Source of the DNA: Flavobacterium sp. LC2016-12
GTDB taxonomy: Bacteria > Bacteroidota > Bacteroidia > Flavobacteriales > Flavobacteriaceae
DNA length: 64,000 nt
Assembly: GCF_015351595.1 (NCBI RefSeq)
Contig: NZ_JADKPT010000012.1
Coordinates: 1 to 64,000, forward strand
Direction of reading: 5' to 3'
Shown: piece after piece, positions 24,012 to 32,387 of the stretch
Layout of the letters: every line of letters starts with the position of its first letter
Numbering within the stretch: position 1 is the stretch's first letter
Made by a program: the position numbers and the translations under genes
Notes under the pieces: model-generated
Told to the model about the DNA's origin: nothing
The model's input: only the letters and a program-made list of their open reading frames with translations
Databases searched by the model: none

Positions 24012-24959
24012 TTAATACAGCTTTGCAGTATCAGAAAAAGTTATCCCATTTAGCAATTCTGCTACCTGCATTCTCTTTTTTCCTGGCAATTGTAAACTTA
24101 ATAGCTGTAAAAAGCCATTTTGAACCGCAACTTTGATTTCTTTTTTGCTGCAAATTAAGCTTCCGGCTTCGTAAGAATGTGCTTCTGAAACTAATTTTGC
24201 TTCATATATTTTAATGGTTTGCTCTTCCTCTTTATCTTTCAAAAAACACCAGGCTGCAGGATAAGGACTTAAACCGCGAATCAAATTATTGATTTCTTCT
24301 CCGGATTTTGTCCAGTCGATTTTACAGTTTTCCTTATTTAATTTATACGCCGTTTTAATTTCTGCATTGTCTTCCTGAATTGTAGTAGTTACATTTCCAT
24401 TTTCAATCACTTTCAAAGTATCAATAACAGTCTCGCTTCCTAATAACATCAATCGGTCGTGCAATTGTCCCGCGCTTTCTTCTGGTTTAATTGCAATTTC
24501 AGAATTTAAAATCATAGCTCCGGTGTCAATTTTATCATCAATAAAGAAGGTTGTAACCCCAGTTTTGGTTTCTCCATTAATAATAGCCCAGTTAATTGGT
24601 GCAGCTCCGCGATAATTTGGCAATAAAGAAGCATGAAGATTAAAGGTTCCTAAACTTGGCATTTCCCAAACTACTTTTGGTAACATTCTAAAAGCAACTA
24701 CAATTTGTAAATTGGCATTCAATGCTTTTAACTCAGCTAGAAAAGTTTCGTCTTTTAAATTCGTTGGTTGTAATAAGGTAAGGTTGTTCGCCAGCGCATA
24801 TTCTTTCACTGCCGAATATTTTATTTTTTGTCCGCGCCCCGCTGGTTTGTCTGCAGCTGTAATAACGCCAACAACATCGTAATTGTTCTTAATAATGGTA
24901 TCCAAAATGCCGACAGCAAATTCAGGAGTTCCCATGAATATAATTCTCAATTTTTCCAT
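24012..24959 (-). CDS. fmt: Methionyl-tRNA formyltransferase
   Basis: A 315-residue enzyme that formylates the initiator Met-tRNA. MEKLRIIFMGTPEFAVGIL opens the Rossmann-like catalytic domain, NLHASLLPNYRGAAPINWAI (about residues 107-126) carries the Asn-His-Ser-Leu-Leu-Pro formyl-binding site, and the C-terminal part (about 205-315) is the tRNA-binding OB domain. The ATG overlaps the recQ stop by one base (TAATG), so fmt is coupled to recQ. Confidence 0.96.
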   Translation of the reverse strand: MEKLRIIFMGTPEFAVGILDTIIKNNYDVVGVITAADKPAGRGQKIKYSAVKEYALANNLTLLQPTNLKDETFLAELKALNANLQIVVAFRMLPKVVWEMPSLGTFNLHASLLPNYRGAAPINWAIINGETKTGVTTFFIDDKIDTGAMILNSEIAIKPEESAGQLHDRLMLLGSETVIDTLKVIENGNVTTTIQEDNAEIKTAYKLNKENCKIDWTKSGEEINNLIRGLSPYPAAWCFLKDKEEEQTIKIYEAKLVSEAHSYEAGSLICSKKEIKVAVQNGFLQLLSLQLPGKKRMQVAELLNGITFSDTAKLY

Positions 24960-26854
24960 TATGATTTTAAAGTGTATTTATTATTCGCTAATATGGTAAT
25001 ATGATTGTTTTCTAATAATTCCTGAAGTACCGAAACAATGTCATTGGCATCTAGTTTTATTTGGGTTTGAAGCTCTCTAGAAGTCATAGAAGCTGATTTT
25101 AATAAATGCAGAATTTTGTCCGCAATCGAATCGGCTTCGGTAATTTTTCCTTTTTGAGTAATGCAGTAGGAGCAGATACCACAATTTTCTGTTGTTTCTT
25201 CTCCAAAGTAATCTAAAACTAAGCGGTTTTTGCAGGTTTTGTTTTCCTTTATATAATATAGGACAGACATCAACTGTTCTTTTTTTAGCTGATTTTGTTT
25301 TTCGAGATATTTCGAAACTCGATTTATAGTTAAATCATCTTCGCGAACTTCATTGAATAAGATTGTCGCGTCGTTATTTTTTGATTTGTATTCTATGATT
25401 TCCTTTTCCCTTAGTTTTTCTAAAACAGCCGTAACCTGTTCTTCGGTATGATGTGATTTTTTGGCAATCAACGAAAGGTTAAAAGGCGTTTTCATTTCGT
25501 AAACTCCCGGATACGTTCTCAAAATCGCCAGAATAATTTCTTCGTCGTTTGGATTTAGACTCATGTACCGAATTACTTCTTTCGATTCGATTAAAAATTG
25601 CATTGTAATCTTCTCTGAGAATTCTTGTGACATGGTAATAATTCCTTGTTGATTCAAAAACTGCAAAGCATTATAGGTTTTTAGGGTAGGGAAGTCATAT
25701 TTATTACAAAAATGATTCAGTTTAAAAGAGAAAGAATCGTCAAGTCCTTCGCCGTAAGCAATCTGAAAGTAATTGCAAAGTTTTACATACATGGTTTTCA
25801 GAAACTTTTTATCGGGCAAAACACTCAAAAATTGCTGTTCTGTCTGATTGGCATCAGCATTATTAAAAAGCAATACCGAAAAAGCTTTTTCGCCATTTCG
25901 TCCCGCTCTCCCGGATTCCTGATAATAATTTTCCAGATTTTCAGGTAACTGTGTATGAATAACTGTTTTTACATTGTCTTTGTCAATCCCCATTCCAAAC
26001 GCATTTGTGGCCACGATAACCTGCGCTTGTTCCGACATCCACAATTGCATGTTTTTATCTTTTTCTTTAGCCGAAAGTCCACCGTGATAATACGTCGCTT
26101 TAAATCCTAACGATTGTAATTGTGTTGACATATTTAAACACGATTTTCTATTTCGTACATATATAATAGAAGGCTGTGGATTTTTCTTTAGAATTTGTTC
26201 GGTGCGATACAATTTGTCTTCGATTTCAAAAACCATGTACGCAATATTTTTTCTTTCAAAAGATTGTTGGAAAAAATTAGGGTCTTTTAAGCCTAATTCC
26301 GTTTTAATATCCTCAATAACTCTTGGAGTTGCCGTAGCGGTTAAAGCCAAAAAAGGAATTTTAGGGAAATATTTTTTAAGTTCTGAAATCTTCAAATAAG
26401 CCGGACGAAAATCGTGTCCCCATTGCGAAACACAATGCGCTTCATCAATAGCAATTAGATTTATGGGAAGATCTTTGATACGCTCCAAAATCCAGTCAGA
26501 CTGTAAACGCTCTGGTGAAAGGTATAAAAACTTGTAATTTCCGTGTTGGCAATTGTCGAGAAGGTCAATTATTTCTTCAGTATGAATTCCACCTGTAAGT
26601 GCAATCGCTTTAATATCTCGTTTTTGCAAATTTGCTACCTGATCTTTCATCAAGGCAATCAAAGGCGAAACGACCAAACAAATACCTTCCTGCATCATCG
26701 TGGGAACCTGAAAACAAATCGATTTTCCTCCGCCGGTTGGTAAAAGGGCAAAAGTATCTTGACCGTCCAAAACTGAGTCAATAATCTCCTTTTGCAACGG
26801 TCTAAAACTGTCGTGTTTCCAGTATTTTAAAAGAATTTCTTGCGCTTCTGGCAT
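24959..26854 (-). CDS. recQ: RecQ family ATP-dependent DNA helicase
   Basis: 631 residues. Helicase motifs are in order: LPTGGGKSICFQVP (I), AIDEAHCVSQWGHDFRP (II, DEAH), LALTATATPRV (III), SIIYVRNRKSCL (IV), VIVATNAFGMGID (V) and QESGRAGRNG (VI). A RecQ-Ct zinc part follows with Cys in CKNRLVLDYFGEETTENCGICSYC-type spacing near residue 545-570, and a short winged helix; no HRDC domain is visible. The form is thus the shorter RecQ common in Bacteroidota. It unwinds DNA in recombination and repair and is coupled to fmt downstream. Confidence 0.95.
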   Translation of the reverse strand: MPEAQEILLKYWKHDSFRPLQKEIIDSVLDGQDTFALLPTGGGKSICFQVPTMMQEGICLVVSPLIALMKDQVANLQKRDIKAIALTGGIHTEEIIDLLDNCQHGNYKFLYLSPERLQSDWILERIKDLPINLIAIDEAHCVSQWGHDFRPAYLKISELKKYFPKIPFLALTATATPRVIEDIKTELGLKDPNFFQQSFERKNIAYMVFEIEDKLYRTEQILKKNPQPSIIYVRNRKSCLNMSTQLQSLGFKATYYHGGLSAKEKDKNMQLWMSEQAQVIVATNAFGMGIDKDNVKTVIHTQLPENLENYYQESGRAGRNGEKAFSVLLFNNADANQTEQQFLSVLPDKKFLKTMYVKLCNYFQIAYGEGLDDSFSFKLNHFCNKYDFPTLKTYNALQFLNQQGIITMSQEFSEKITMQFLIESKEVIRYMSLNPNDEEIILAILRTYPGVYEMKTPFNLSLIAKKSHHTEEQVTAVLEKLREKEIIEYKSKNNDATILFNEVREDDLTINRVSKYLEKQNQLKKEQLMSVLYYIKENKTCKNRLVLDYFGEETTENCGICSYCITQKGKITEADSIADKILHLLKSASMTSRELQTQIKLDANDIVSVLQELLENNHITILANNKYTLKS

Positions 26855-26919
26855 TGGTCTTGTTTTAAAGTTAAAAAATTTAGAAATCAGTTTCTAGTTT
26901 TGCAACTTTAACCAAATGC

Positions 26920-27453
26920 CTAAATTTTATCTAAGATATAAAGAATTCTGTTCTCCACCGTATCTTTAGGCACTTCAATTAAGTCGTAACCGTATTTCTT
27001 ATAGGTTTCAACAAGGTGCTTCTGGATCGTTAATGCCTGTTCGAAATTCTCGTAACGCTCAGTATCGCTTTCGTAAATTTCCTCCCAAGGCGGTAAAATA
27101 AATGTTTTTGAATATTTAAAATCTTCGCAGGCTTTTGTAAAATGCGTCGGATATTCATCGCCAATATAATCCATATAAGCAACGACATCCGGAATTCCGC
27201 GATCTATAAAAACGACATTTTCAGGTTCTTCAAGGGCGTTTTCGAATTGTTTAATTCTACCTTGTAATAACATTTCGCTAAACAATAAAGGCTGTTCCAG
27301 GAACAATTGTTCGATCCCGCGTTGTTGCGCTTCGAGCGTAACTTGTCTTGAAATTTCAGGGTAACAGCAGTAGCCACGAGCTACCAATTCGTTGATCAGA
27401 GTAGATTTTCCCGTTCCCGGGCCACCAATGAGAACTATGATTTCTTTTTGCAC
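26920..27453 (-). CDS. AAA/NadR-like ATPase
   Basis: A 177-residue P-loop protein: IIVLIGGPGTGKSTLINELV (residues about 4-23) is Walker A, and VVFIDRGIPDVVAYMDYIGDE is Walker B and the region after it. The overall plan resembles the small AAA_28 / NadR-type kinase-like NTPases, which may phosphorylate small metabolites; the substrate is unknown. It is 65 nt upstream of recQ on the same strand. Confidence 0.85.
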   Translation of the reverse strand: MQKEIIVLIGGPGTGKSTLINELVARGYCCYPEISRQVTLEAQQRGIEQLFLEQPLLFSEMLLQGRIKQFENALEEPENVVFIDRGIPDVVAYMDYIGDEYPTHFTKACEDFKYSKTFILPPWEEIYESDTERYENFEQALTIQKHLVETYKKYGYDLIEVPKDTVENRILYILDKI

Positions 27454-27540
27454 TTTCTTAAAATAAAGCGCAAATTTACCTAAACTTATTGGTATTTAAA
27501 AAGATTATTTTGCCTGAAGCGGATGATTTCGCAATTTTGG

Positions 27541-27623
27541 AGGCATGGGTTCCTGCTTTCGGCTTTATCTTTTATGGCTAACCCCGCCATAAAAGGATAC
27601 CGCCTCAATCAGGGCTATTTAGG
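27541..27623 (-). ncRNA. Structured repeat RNA candidate, copy 1 (Flavo-1-like?)
   Basis: This copy has the same order of blocks as 55111-55190 and 62021-62102: a TTCCTGCT box, TATCTTTTATGGC hairpin arm, GCCATAAAAGGATACCG return arm, and ATCAGGGCT. The apical stem TTTTATGGC with GCCATAAAA is perfect. Strand is set by comparison with the plus-oriented copy at 62021. The name Flavo-1 is a recollection and was not tested. Confidence 0.5.
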
Positions 27624-27668
27624 AAATATGGTTTTATTTTTGGGAAGATTTACAATATTGCGCGCTCC

Positions 27669-27694
27669 TGCAAGGTTTTCAAAACCTTGTAGGT
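27669..27694. repeat. Short palindrome with AAGGTTTTCAAAACCTT core
   Basis: CAAGGTTTT and AAAACCTTG form a compact hairpin in the repeat-rich spacer. The sequence is typical of dispersed hairpins of this genus. Confidence 0.5.
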
Positions 27695-27726
27695 ATAAAA
27701 GAACGAAAGCCTTCAGAAACTTTATT

Positions 27727-27752
27727 AGACTGGACTGAAGTCCAGCTCTACA
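27727..27752. repeat. CTGGACT-AGTCCAG palindrome, copy a
   Basis: The unit ACTGGACTGAAGTCCAG with a CTCTAC tail recurs inverted at 27808-27832 and again at 50571-50596, each time with GTAGGGCTGGACT. It is part of a dispersed family. Confidence 0.6.
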
Positions 27753-27780
27753 AAATAAATTGTTCCTCCGGTACTAAGCA

Positions 27781-27832
27781 AAAAGAGCCGAAGGTTCTAA
27801 AATATTGTAGGGCTGGACTTTAGTCCAGTTTA
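27781..27832. repeat. 52-nt dispersed repeat, copy b
   Basis: The stretch AAAGAGCCGAAGGTTCTAAA, then TTGTAGGGCTGGACT and AGTCCAGTTTA, is matched over its whole length by 50545-50596 with only scattered differences. Two hairpins lie in it: GAGCC-GGTTC and CTGGACT-AGTCCAG. Between genes; no coding content. Confidence 0.65.
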
Positions 27833-27853
27833 GGTTGGAATGTTAAGAATTTA

Positions 27854-28015
27854 CAGTCCCAGCGGGACGTAATGTTTATAGAAAATTAAAAAGTTGTTTT
27901 GTAAAACCCCATCGGGGTGGGATGTTTGAAATCGACATATCGCTCCGATGGAGCTTTTGAATATCAAACTTAAAAATTTGCTAAAAATATTTTGCTCCGC
28001 TGGAGCTTTGCGCTT
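27854..28015. repeat. Cluster of three CCCAGCGGG / CCCATCGGGG / CTCCGATGGAG hairpins
   Basis: Short GC-rich hairpins (GTCCCAGCGGGAC, CCCCATCGGGGTGGG, GCTCCGATGGAGC, GCTCCGCTGGAGC) occur about every 45-50 nt in AT-rich surroundings. They share the same core words and look like an array of related repeat units. No gene is seen in 27454-28072. Confidence 0.6.
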
Positions 28016-28072
28016 CTAATTTTGAATATTCCTTATTTAAAACCAAGGATTATGAAATAATTTGTCTTTGAT

Positions 28073-28696
28073 TTAACCAAATATTTTCCACCATTTCTTT
28101 TTAATTGCTCCTGAAACCACTCTTGGGTTGTCTTCAATTTGGTTCCCATCAAAATCTAAAACATATTCATTCGATTCAAAATCGAATAATCGTATTACGT
28201 TATCTTCAATACTAAATTCTGTTTTGCCTTCAGGATTTATCCAAATATCTCTTCCTCCAAAACGCCAAACAATTTCACCTTCTCTTGTAATTCGTAATAT
28301 TTCTAATTCGCCATGTATTACAAAATCTTTTTCAAGTTTATAAATGCACAAATTTGTAAAATGATCAAACTCTCTTTGCCATATTAATTCTAGAGACGGA
28401 ATTTCTAAACAATAAATTTTATTACAAACGCAAATCCATATTTTGTCATTTTCAATAATAAATGAATTATCGTAAACTCCAGTGCCTCCGCCAATTTCGC
28501 CAATTATAGCATTAGAAATTTCGGTTTCAAATTCTTTAATGATAATTGCATGTTTGCTTGTAGTATTAAAATTTTCTTGGTAATAATCTTCATGAAAAAA
28601 CACCTTATTATATTGACGTAAATTTTTAACTGAATTAAAAATGTAATTAGGCTCATCAATGACTTCAATTTCAAAACTTTTATATTGTTGTTTCAT
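28073..28696 (-). CDS. Hypothetical beta-rich protein
   Basis: A 207-residue acidic protein with repeating strand pairs such as FIIENDKIWICVCNKIYCLEI, LEILRITREGEIVWRFGG and VIRLFDFESNEYVLDFDGN. These look like blades of a small propeller or a partly repeated beta sandwich. No signal peptide. The family is not recognised; some toxin-immunity proteins look like this, but no toxin is next to it. It is 18 nt from the hydrolase gene upstream on the same strand. Confidence 0.6.
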   Translation of the reverse strand: MKQQYKSFEIEVIDEPNYIFNSVKNLRQYNKVFFHEDYYQENFNTTSKHAIIIKEFETEISNAIIGEIGGGTGVYDNSFIIENDKIWICVCNKIYCLEIPSLELIWQREFDHFTNLCIYKLEKDFVIHGELEILRITREGEIVWRFGGRDIWINPEGKTEFSIEDNVIRLFDFESNEYVLDFDGNQIEDNPRVVSGAIKKKWWKIFG

Positions 28697-28714
28697 ATCT
28701 AATTATAAAATTAA

Positions 28715-29632
28715 TCATTCACAAAACAAATACTTCCCAAAATCAGCCCCTTTCTTCTTAGAAGGAACAATCAAATGCGATTCAAATTTCTTTCCTTTCA
28801 AAACATCATTCACAAAATCCAAAACATATTGTTTTCCGTCATGAAAAAGATAGCCAGAGAATTCATGTCCTCCACCGCAAAACGTAATCATTTCAATATC
28901 CTTATGTAGATCAATCATATGATTGTAAACGGCATATGAGCCAAATAGAATCAACCAACCCGAAGCATTCGTCGGGCAGGAGCGATGCGAGCCTGCAGCG
29001 TACGGAACAGTTTGGTCATTATTTCCATGTGCTAATAACATCGGCATTGCTCTTTCTTTTGTAATTAAATTGATATCCTGTATCGCACCCGAACCTCCAA
29101 TAAAACCGGCATATTTAAAGTTTTCGGGCAAATTACTTTTATAGAGATTCATCAATTTATAATCCCAAAATGAAGCGTGAAAACCAATTTCGGCACCCGC
29201 ACTAATTCCTGAAATAAAGAGTTTTGAAGCATCAAGATTGTATTTATTAGCATTTTCAATCAAAAACGAAGTCGCCTGCCACATATCACTCACGCCAATT
29301 TGGATCGCTTTTATTTTTTCGGTCAAAGTTCCTTTACAGCCAAAATCTTTTCCTTTCATATATAAACTGTACGAAATGCTTGCAACCGCATAACCGTTTT
29401 TCGCCATAAACATTCCAAAGTCTTTCTCGCTCGTACGTTCTCCGCCAGAAAAACCTCCACCAAAAGCAAAAATCACTAAAGGAATTTTTTCATTTGATTT
29501 TTTCTCAGGCAAATACAAATCTAAATCGAGTTTGATGGTGTCGTTCTGGAAATAAGTCATTGTTTTAATTTCCTGAGCTTTCATCGAACTGAATGTAATC
29601 GCAATAAGAAGGAGAAGAATGTTCTTTTTCAT
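28715..29632 (-). CDS. Secreted alpha/beta hydrolase (esterase-like)
   Basis: Start 29632 gives a signal peptide (MKKNILLLLIAITFSSMKAQ), about 20 residues. The hydrolase carries an oxyanion motif variant FAFGGGFSGG, the nucleophile elbow GISAG, an acid in AHGNNDQTVPY and the His in CGGGHEFSG, so a complete triad is likely. Substrate is unknown; carboxylic ester hydrolases of this form are common in Bacteroidota. Near residue 215-230 the residues AAGSHRSCPTNASGW are encoded by a GC-rich, hairpin-forming stretch unlike the rest of the gene, apparently an in-frame insertion. Confidence 0.8.
   Translation of the reverse strand: MKKNILLLLIAITFSSMKAQEIKTMTYFQNDTIKLDLDLYLPEKKSNEKIPLVIFAFGGGFSGGERTSEKDFGMFMAKNGYAVASISYSLYMKGKDFGCKGTLTEKIKAIQIGVSDMWQATSFLIENANKYNLDASKLFISGISAGAEIGFHASFWDYKLMNLYKSNLPENFKYAGFIGGSGAIQDINLITKERAMPMLLAHGNNDQTVPYAAGSHRSCPTNASGWLILFGSYAVYNHMIDLHKDIEMITFCGGGHEFSGYLFHDGKQYVLDFVNDVLKGKKFESHLIVPSKKKGADFGKYLFCE
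28956..29000. repeat. GC-rich palindromic insert inside the hydrolase gene
   Basis: CCCGAAGCATTCGTCGGG (28959-28976) and GCAGGAGCGATGCGAGCCTGC (28976-28996) can each form a hairpin and are strongly GC-rich in an AT-rich gene. The reading frame continues through. Confidence 0.55.
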
Positions 29633-29877
29633 AGCATTGTGGTTTAATCTCGCAAAGGCGCGAAGTCGCAAAGTTTTTCAAATATAAAGGTTAGCTGCTA
29701 ATTTCACTAATTTACTCTAATTTTTTATTTGGTAACTTGCTCTAAAACATATGAAATTTCTGATTTTTTTAGATTGTTTTAATTCGTGAAAATTCGTGAA
29801 ATTCGTGGCAAAAAACCGCTCGCCGTTTCATCCTAAAAAATCTAAAATCTAAAATCTGAAATCTGAAATCAAAACCG

Positions 29878-29885
29878 TATATTTG
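29878..29885 (+). promoter_or_regulatory. Promoter -7 element of the DUF493 gene
   Basis: TATATTTG lies 19 nt before the start codon and just downstream of AAAATCT-type heptamer repeats at 29835-29872. Confidence 0.5.
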
Positions 29886-29904
29886 CGTTTATTTTTAATT
29901 ACGA

Positions 29905-30201
29905 ATGGAGAACGATAAAGAAAAAAACACCGCCGAATTTTACGAAAGATTAAAGGTAGAGCTGGATAACGCAAACACCTGGCCTGCTGAATATTTGTAT
30001 AAATTCATTGTGCCTTCAGTAGCCGATAATGTTGAGCGAGTTGAAAAAGCTTTTGACAGTATGGGTGCGGTTATCAAAACAACAAAATCTAAAACCGGTA
30101 AATTTACCAGTGTTTCTGTAGATGTTACGATGAACAGCTCTGACGATGTGATTGGCAAATACAAAGAAGTATCTACAATAGAAGGTATAGTTTCATTATA
30201 A
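29905..30201 (+). CDS. DUF493 (YbeD-like) protein
   Basis: A 98-residue ACT-like small protein. EFYERLKVELDNANTWPAEYLYKFIVPS near residues 12-39 and the strand pair SVSVDVTMNSSDDVIGKYKEV mark DUF493, an allosteric-type fold. In E. coli YbeD lies near lipB, but function is unknown. It is 3 nt upstream of the DUF4290 gene. Confidence 0.87.
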   Translation: MENDKEKNTAEFYERLKVELDNANTWPAEYLYKFIVPSVADNVERVEKAFDSMGAVIKTTKSKTGKFTSVSVDVTMNSSDDVIGKYKEVSTIEGIVSL

Positions 30202-30204
30202 CTT

Positions 30205-30927
30205 ATGGTCGAAAAATATAAAAAAGAAGTCGCAAATGACGTTGTTTTTAATTTAGAATACAATTCTGAAAGACAGCGTTTACTTATTCCTGAATATGGT
30301 CGTCATTTGCAAAAACTGATTGATCAGGCTACTATTATTGAAGATGCCGAAACGCGCAATAAAGCTGCGAAATACATCATTCAGGTAATGGGAAGTCTTA
30401 ATCCGCATTTGCGTGATGTACCCGATTTTCAACATAAATTATGGGATCAGCTTTTTATCATGTCTGATTTTAAATTAGATGTAGAATCGCCGTATCCAAT
30501 TCCGTCTCGCGATGTATTGCAATTAAAACCAGATGTTTTACAATATCCGCAAAACTTTCCTAAATATAGGTTTTATGGTAATAACATCAAATATATGATT
30601 GATGTTGCCAATAAATGGGAAGATGGCGAAATGAAAAATGCATTGGTATTAGTGATCGCTAATCACATGAAAAAGTCATATTTAAGCTGGAACAAAGACA
30701 CGGTAAAAGATGATGTGATTTTCGAGCATTTATTTGAATTGTCAGGAGGAAAAATCAATTTGTTACAAAGTACAGAAGAGCTTTTAAACACAACTGATTT
30801 ATTGCGTACGAACAAACGTATGTCTAATAAAATTACGCCGCCGGGGCAACCAAAAATCCAAAGCAATAAAAACAATAAAGGCCCGGGAAAACCAAAACCT
30901 TTTCAGAAAAACAATAATCAGAAATAA
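30205..30927 (+). CDS. DUF4290 protein
   Basis: 240 residues. LEYNSERQRLLIPEYGRHLQKL at the N-terminus and the central HLRDVPDFQHKLWDQLFIMSDF are the family pattern. The last 35 residues are a basic tail rich in K, N, P and Q, likely disordered. DUF4290 is restricted to Bacteroidota, typically upstream of murA, as it is here (92 nt). Function is unknown. Confidence 0.88.
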   Translation: MVEKYKKEVANDVVFNLEYNSERQRLLIPEYGRHLQKLIDQATIIEDAETRNKAAKYIIQVMGSLNPHLRDVPDFQHKLWDQLFIMSDFKLDVESPYPIPSRDVLQLKPDVLQYPQNFPKYRFYGNNIKYMIDVANKWEDGEMKNALVLVIANHMKKSYLSWNKDTVKDDVIFEHLFELSGGKINLLQSTEELLNTTDLLRTNKRMSNKITPPGQPKIQSNKNNKGPGKPKPFQKNNNQK

Positions 30928-30930
30928 AAA

Positions 30931-31008
30931 AAGGTGCTAAGATGCTAAGGAGCTAAGAAGCTAAGAATTTTAGCTTAGAGCCTCAGAATCTCAGAACCTT
31001 AGAACCTA
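30931..31008. repeat. GCTAAG-word inverted repeat before murA
   Basis: The left half repeats GCTAAGATGCTAAGGAGCTAAG and the right half the complementary words (TAGCTTAGAGCCTCAGAATC, CTCAGAACCTTAG), so that the spacer forms one imperfect hairpin of about 78 nt ending just before the murA start. Similar words occur at 33266-33310. Confidence 0.65.
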
Positions 31009-31018
31009 AACAAGATCT

Positions 31019-32332
31019 ATGGGAATTTTTAAAATCGAAGGAGGAATTCCTTTAAAAGGAGAAATCACTCCGCAAGGAGCAAAAAATGAGGCATTACAAA
31101 TTTTATGTGCCGTGCTTCTAACGGGGGATAAAGTAAGAATTAATAATATTCCCGATATTATTGACATCAATAAATTAATCACTTTGTTGGGTAATTTAGG
31201 AGTGAAAATTCAACGCAATGAACCGGGTTCGATTACGTTTCAGGCCGATGAGGTTAATGTTGGATATTTAGAAACGGAAGCTTTCAAAAAAGAAGGTGGA
31301 GCACTTCGTGGTTCTATAATGATTGTTGGACCGCTTTTGGCTCGTTTCGGAAAAGGATATATTCCAAAACCGGGTGGAGATAAAATTGGTCGTCGTAGAT
31401 TAGATACACACTTTGAAGGTTTTATTAACCTTGGAGCAAAATTCAGATATAACAGAGAAGATCACTTTTATGGTGTAGAATCTCCGGCAGAAGGGTTGAA
31501 AGGAACAGATATGTTGCTTGATGAAGCTTCTGTAACAGGAACTGCAAACATTGTAATGGCTGCTGTTTTAGCTAAAGGTCAAACTACAGTTTACAACGCT
31601 GCATGTGAGCCTTACCTACAACAATTGTGTAAGATGTTGAACTCTATGGGAGCTAAAATTACAGGAGTTGGTTCAAATTTATTGACTATTGAAGGTGTTG
31701 AAAGCCTTGGAGGATGTGAGCACAGAATCTTACCTGATATGATCGAGATCGGTTCATGGATTGGTCTTGCGGCTATGACAAAAAGTGAAATCACGATCAA
31801 AAATGTAAGTTGGGAAAACTTAGGTTTGATTCCAAATACATTCAGAAAATTAGGTATTACAATTGAAAAACGTAACGATGACATTTATATTCCAGCTCAC
31901 AAAGATGGATATGAAGTGAAAACAGATATCGACGGTTCTATTTTAACAATTGCCGATGCACCATGGCCAGGATTTACGCCTGATTTATTAAGTATCGTTT
32001 TGGTTGTAGCTACACAAGCAAAAGGCGATGTTTTAATTCACCAAAAAATGTTCGAAAGCCGTTTGTTTTTCGTAGATAAATTAATTGATATGGGAGCAAA
32101 AATTATGTTATGCGATCCGCACAGAGCGGTTGTTATGGGACATAATTTCGAATCTCAATTAAAAGCAACAACAATGTCATCTCCTGATATTCGTGCGGGA
32201 ATCTCATTATTAATTGCGGCTCTTTCAGCAAAAGGTACAAGTACAATTCAAAATATCGAACAAATTGACCGTGGATACGAGCGTATCGATGAGCGTTTGA
32301 GAGCTATTGGAGCAAAAATCGTGAGAGCGTAA
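31019..32332 (+). CDS. murA: UDP-N-acetylglucosamine 1-carboxyvinyltransferase
   Basis: The 437-residue enzyme makes the first committed step of peptidoglycan synthesis by adding enolpyruvate from PEP to UDP-GlcNAc. Family features: MGIFKIEGGIPLKGEITPQG, KNEALQILCAVLL and the active loop PKPGGDKIGRRRLDTH. At residue 121 in that loop an Asp replaces the catalytic Cys known from E. coli MurA Cys115, as in naturally fosfomycin-tolerant enzymes. GC-clamp hairpin at 32343-32370 follows. Size and surrounding motifs are otherwise ordinary. Confidence 0.95.
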   Translation: MGIFKIEGGIPLKGEITPQGAKNEALQILCAVLLTGDKVRINNIPDIIDINKLITLLGNLGVKIQRNEPGSITFQADEVNVGYLETEAFKKEGGALRGSIMIVGPLLARFGKGYIPKPGGDKIGRRRLDTHFEGFINLGAKFRYNREDHFYGVESPAEGLKGTDMLLDEASVTGTANIVMAAVLAKGQTTVYNAACEPYLQQLCKMLNSMGAKITGVGSNLLTIEGVESLGGCEHRILPDMIEIGSWIGLAAMTKSEITIKNVSWENLGLIPNTFRKLGITIEKRNDDIYIPAHKDGYEVKTDIDGSILTIADAPWPGFTPDLLSIVLVVATQAKGDVLIHQKMFESRLFFVDKLIDMGAKIMLCDPHRAVVMGHNFESQLKATTMSSPDIRAGISLLIAALSAKGTSTIQNIEQIDRGYERIDERLRAIGAKIVRA

Positions 32333-32342
32333 AAAAATATTT

Positions 32343-32370
32343 GCCACTCCCAATAGCTATCGGGAGTGGC
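32343..32370. terminator. Hairpin after murA
   Basis: GCCACTCCC and GGGAGTGGC with AATAGCTATC between make a strong stem. The flank is A-rich on the plus strand, so it may act as a pause or as a dispersed palindrome more than as a classical terminator. Confidence 0.45.
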
Positions 32371-32387
32371 GAAAAAAAATAGTCTAA

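Noticed and set aside
27523..27738. A 71-codon open frame in the repeat island
   Set aside because: It runs through the Flavo-1-like element and two palindromes; composition follows the repeats and there is no start context, so it is not taken as a gene.
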